Source of the DNA: Flavobacterium ginsengisoli
GTDB taxonomy: Bacteria; Bacteroidota; Bacteroidia; Flavobacteriales; Flavobacteriaceae
Length of the DNA: 64,000 nt
Direction of reading: 5' to 3'
NCBI RefSeq assembly: GCF_029625315.1
Contig: NZ_CP121110.1
Coordinates: 4,818,501-4,882,500 of the forward strand
Shown here: positions 63,942 through 64,000 of the stretch, in pieces
Position numbering within the stretch: position 1 is the stretch's first letter
Layout: every line of letters starts with the position of its first letter
Made by a program: the position numbers and the translations under genes
The notes under the pieces: model-generated
Databases searched by the model: none
The model's input: the letters and a program-made list of their open reading frames with translations, nothing else
What the model was told of the DNA's origin: nothing

Positions 63942-64000
63942 AGTTATTAATTTTTAGAATATACTAAATGTTGAAAGTCAGGATCAATTAAATTTAATTT

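Overview
The window is AT-rich DNA from a member of the Bacteroidota, most likely the genus Flavobacterium. The evidence is a TonB-dependent barrel, LytS/LytTR two-component proteins with 2TM modules, cytochrome bd, a CstB-like persulfide enzyme, starts without Shine-Dalgarno sequences, and candidate promoter elements of the TAnnTTTG type. The species cannot be fixed by eye. No rRNA, tRNA, CRISPR array or insertion sequence was seen.

Layout. 0-6 kb: the end of a TonB-dependent receptor, two secreted proteins, a LytS-type histidine kinase with a C-terminal 2TM module, four free-standing 2TM proteins and a LytTR response regulator. 6-10 kb: heme A synthase, CCA-adding enzyme and YaaA. 10-15 kb: a tetR-tolC-emrA-emrB multidrug export operon behind a perfect palindromic operator. 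15-25.5 kb: an M1 peptidase and then the whole tryptophan operon on the minus strand (trpE, lipoprotein, trpG, D, C, F, B, two small enzymes, trpA), preceded by a previously unlabelled leader peptide with three consecutive Trp codons and an attenuator hairpin. 25.6-30.7 kb: a beta-helix secreted protein, a marR-nitroreductase-yceI operon with twin operators, and glpD. 30.9-42.2 kb: a sulfur/persulfide theme (two YeeE/YedE transporters, MBL-rhodanese fusion, TauE/SafE, Crp/Fnr regulator, rhodanese) interleaved with cydAB, an HD phosphohydrolase and two XRE regulators, one of them framed by two copies of a 130-bp multi-hairpin element. 42-48.6 kb: NADP-GAPDH-like aldehyde dehydrogenase, a second M1 peptidase and small envelope proteins. 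48.8-54.5 kb: a complete RND efflux operon. 54.6-64 kb: a DeoR regulator divergent from a deoxyribonucleotidase, a TPR histidine kinase with a small lipoprotein, a GH1 beta-glucosidase, YidD, and several lipoproteins including a VWA-like one.

Two features dominate the window. First, about 20 otherwise well-conserved genes are broken by single-base frame changes, and at least half of these fall at places where the restored reading frame contains GCWGC (GCTGC or GCAGC), most often read as GCTTGC or GCAAGC. Most of the rest are homopolymer runs. This looks like systematic sequence error, possibly linked to DNA methylation at GCWGC, and the genes are therefore annotated as whole genes with an interrupted frame. 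Second, intergenic spaces are filled with several families of short-period or palindromic repeats, and nearly every junction of the trp operon carries one.

Regulatory logic that can be read directly includes the trp attenuator, a TetR palindrome, paired MarR palindromes 30 bp apart, three TTGCAA boxes at exact 20-bp spacing in front of a DeoR gene, and a GTNAC-N4-GTNAC-like dyad shared by the MBL-rhodanese and tauE promoters that suits the neighbouring Crp/Fnr regulator.
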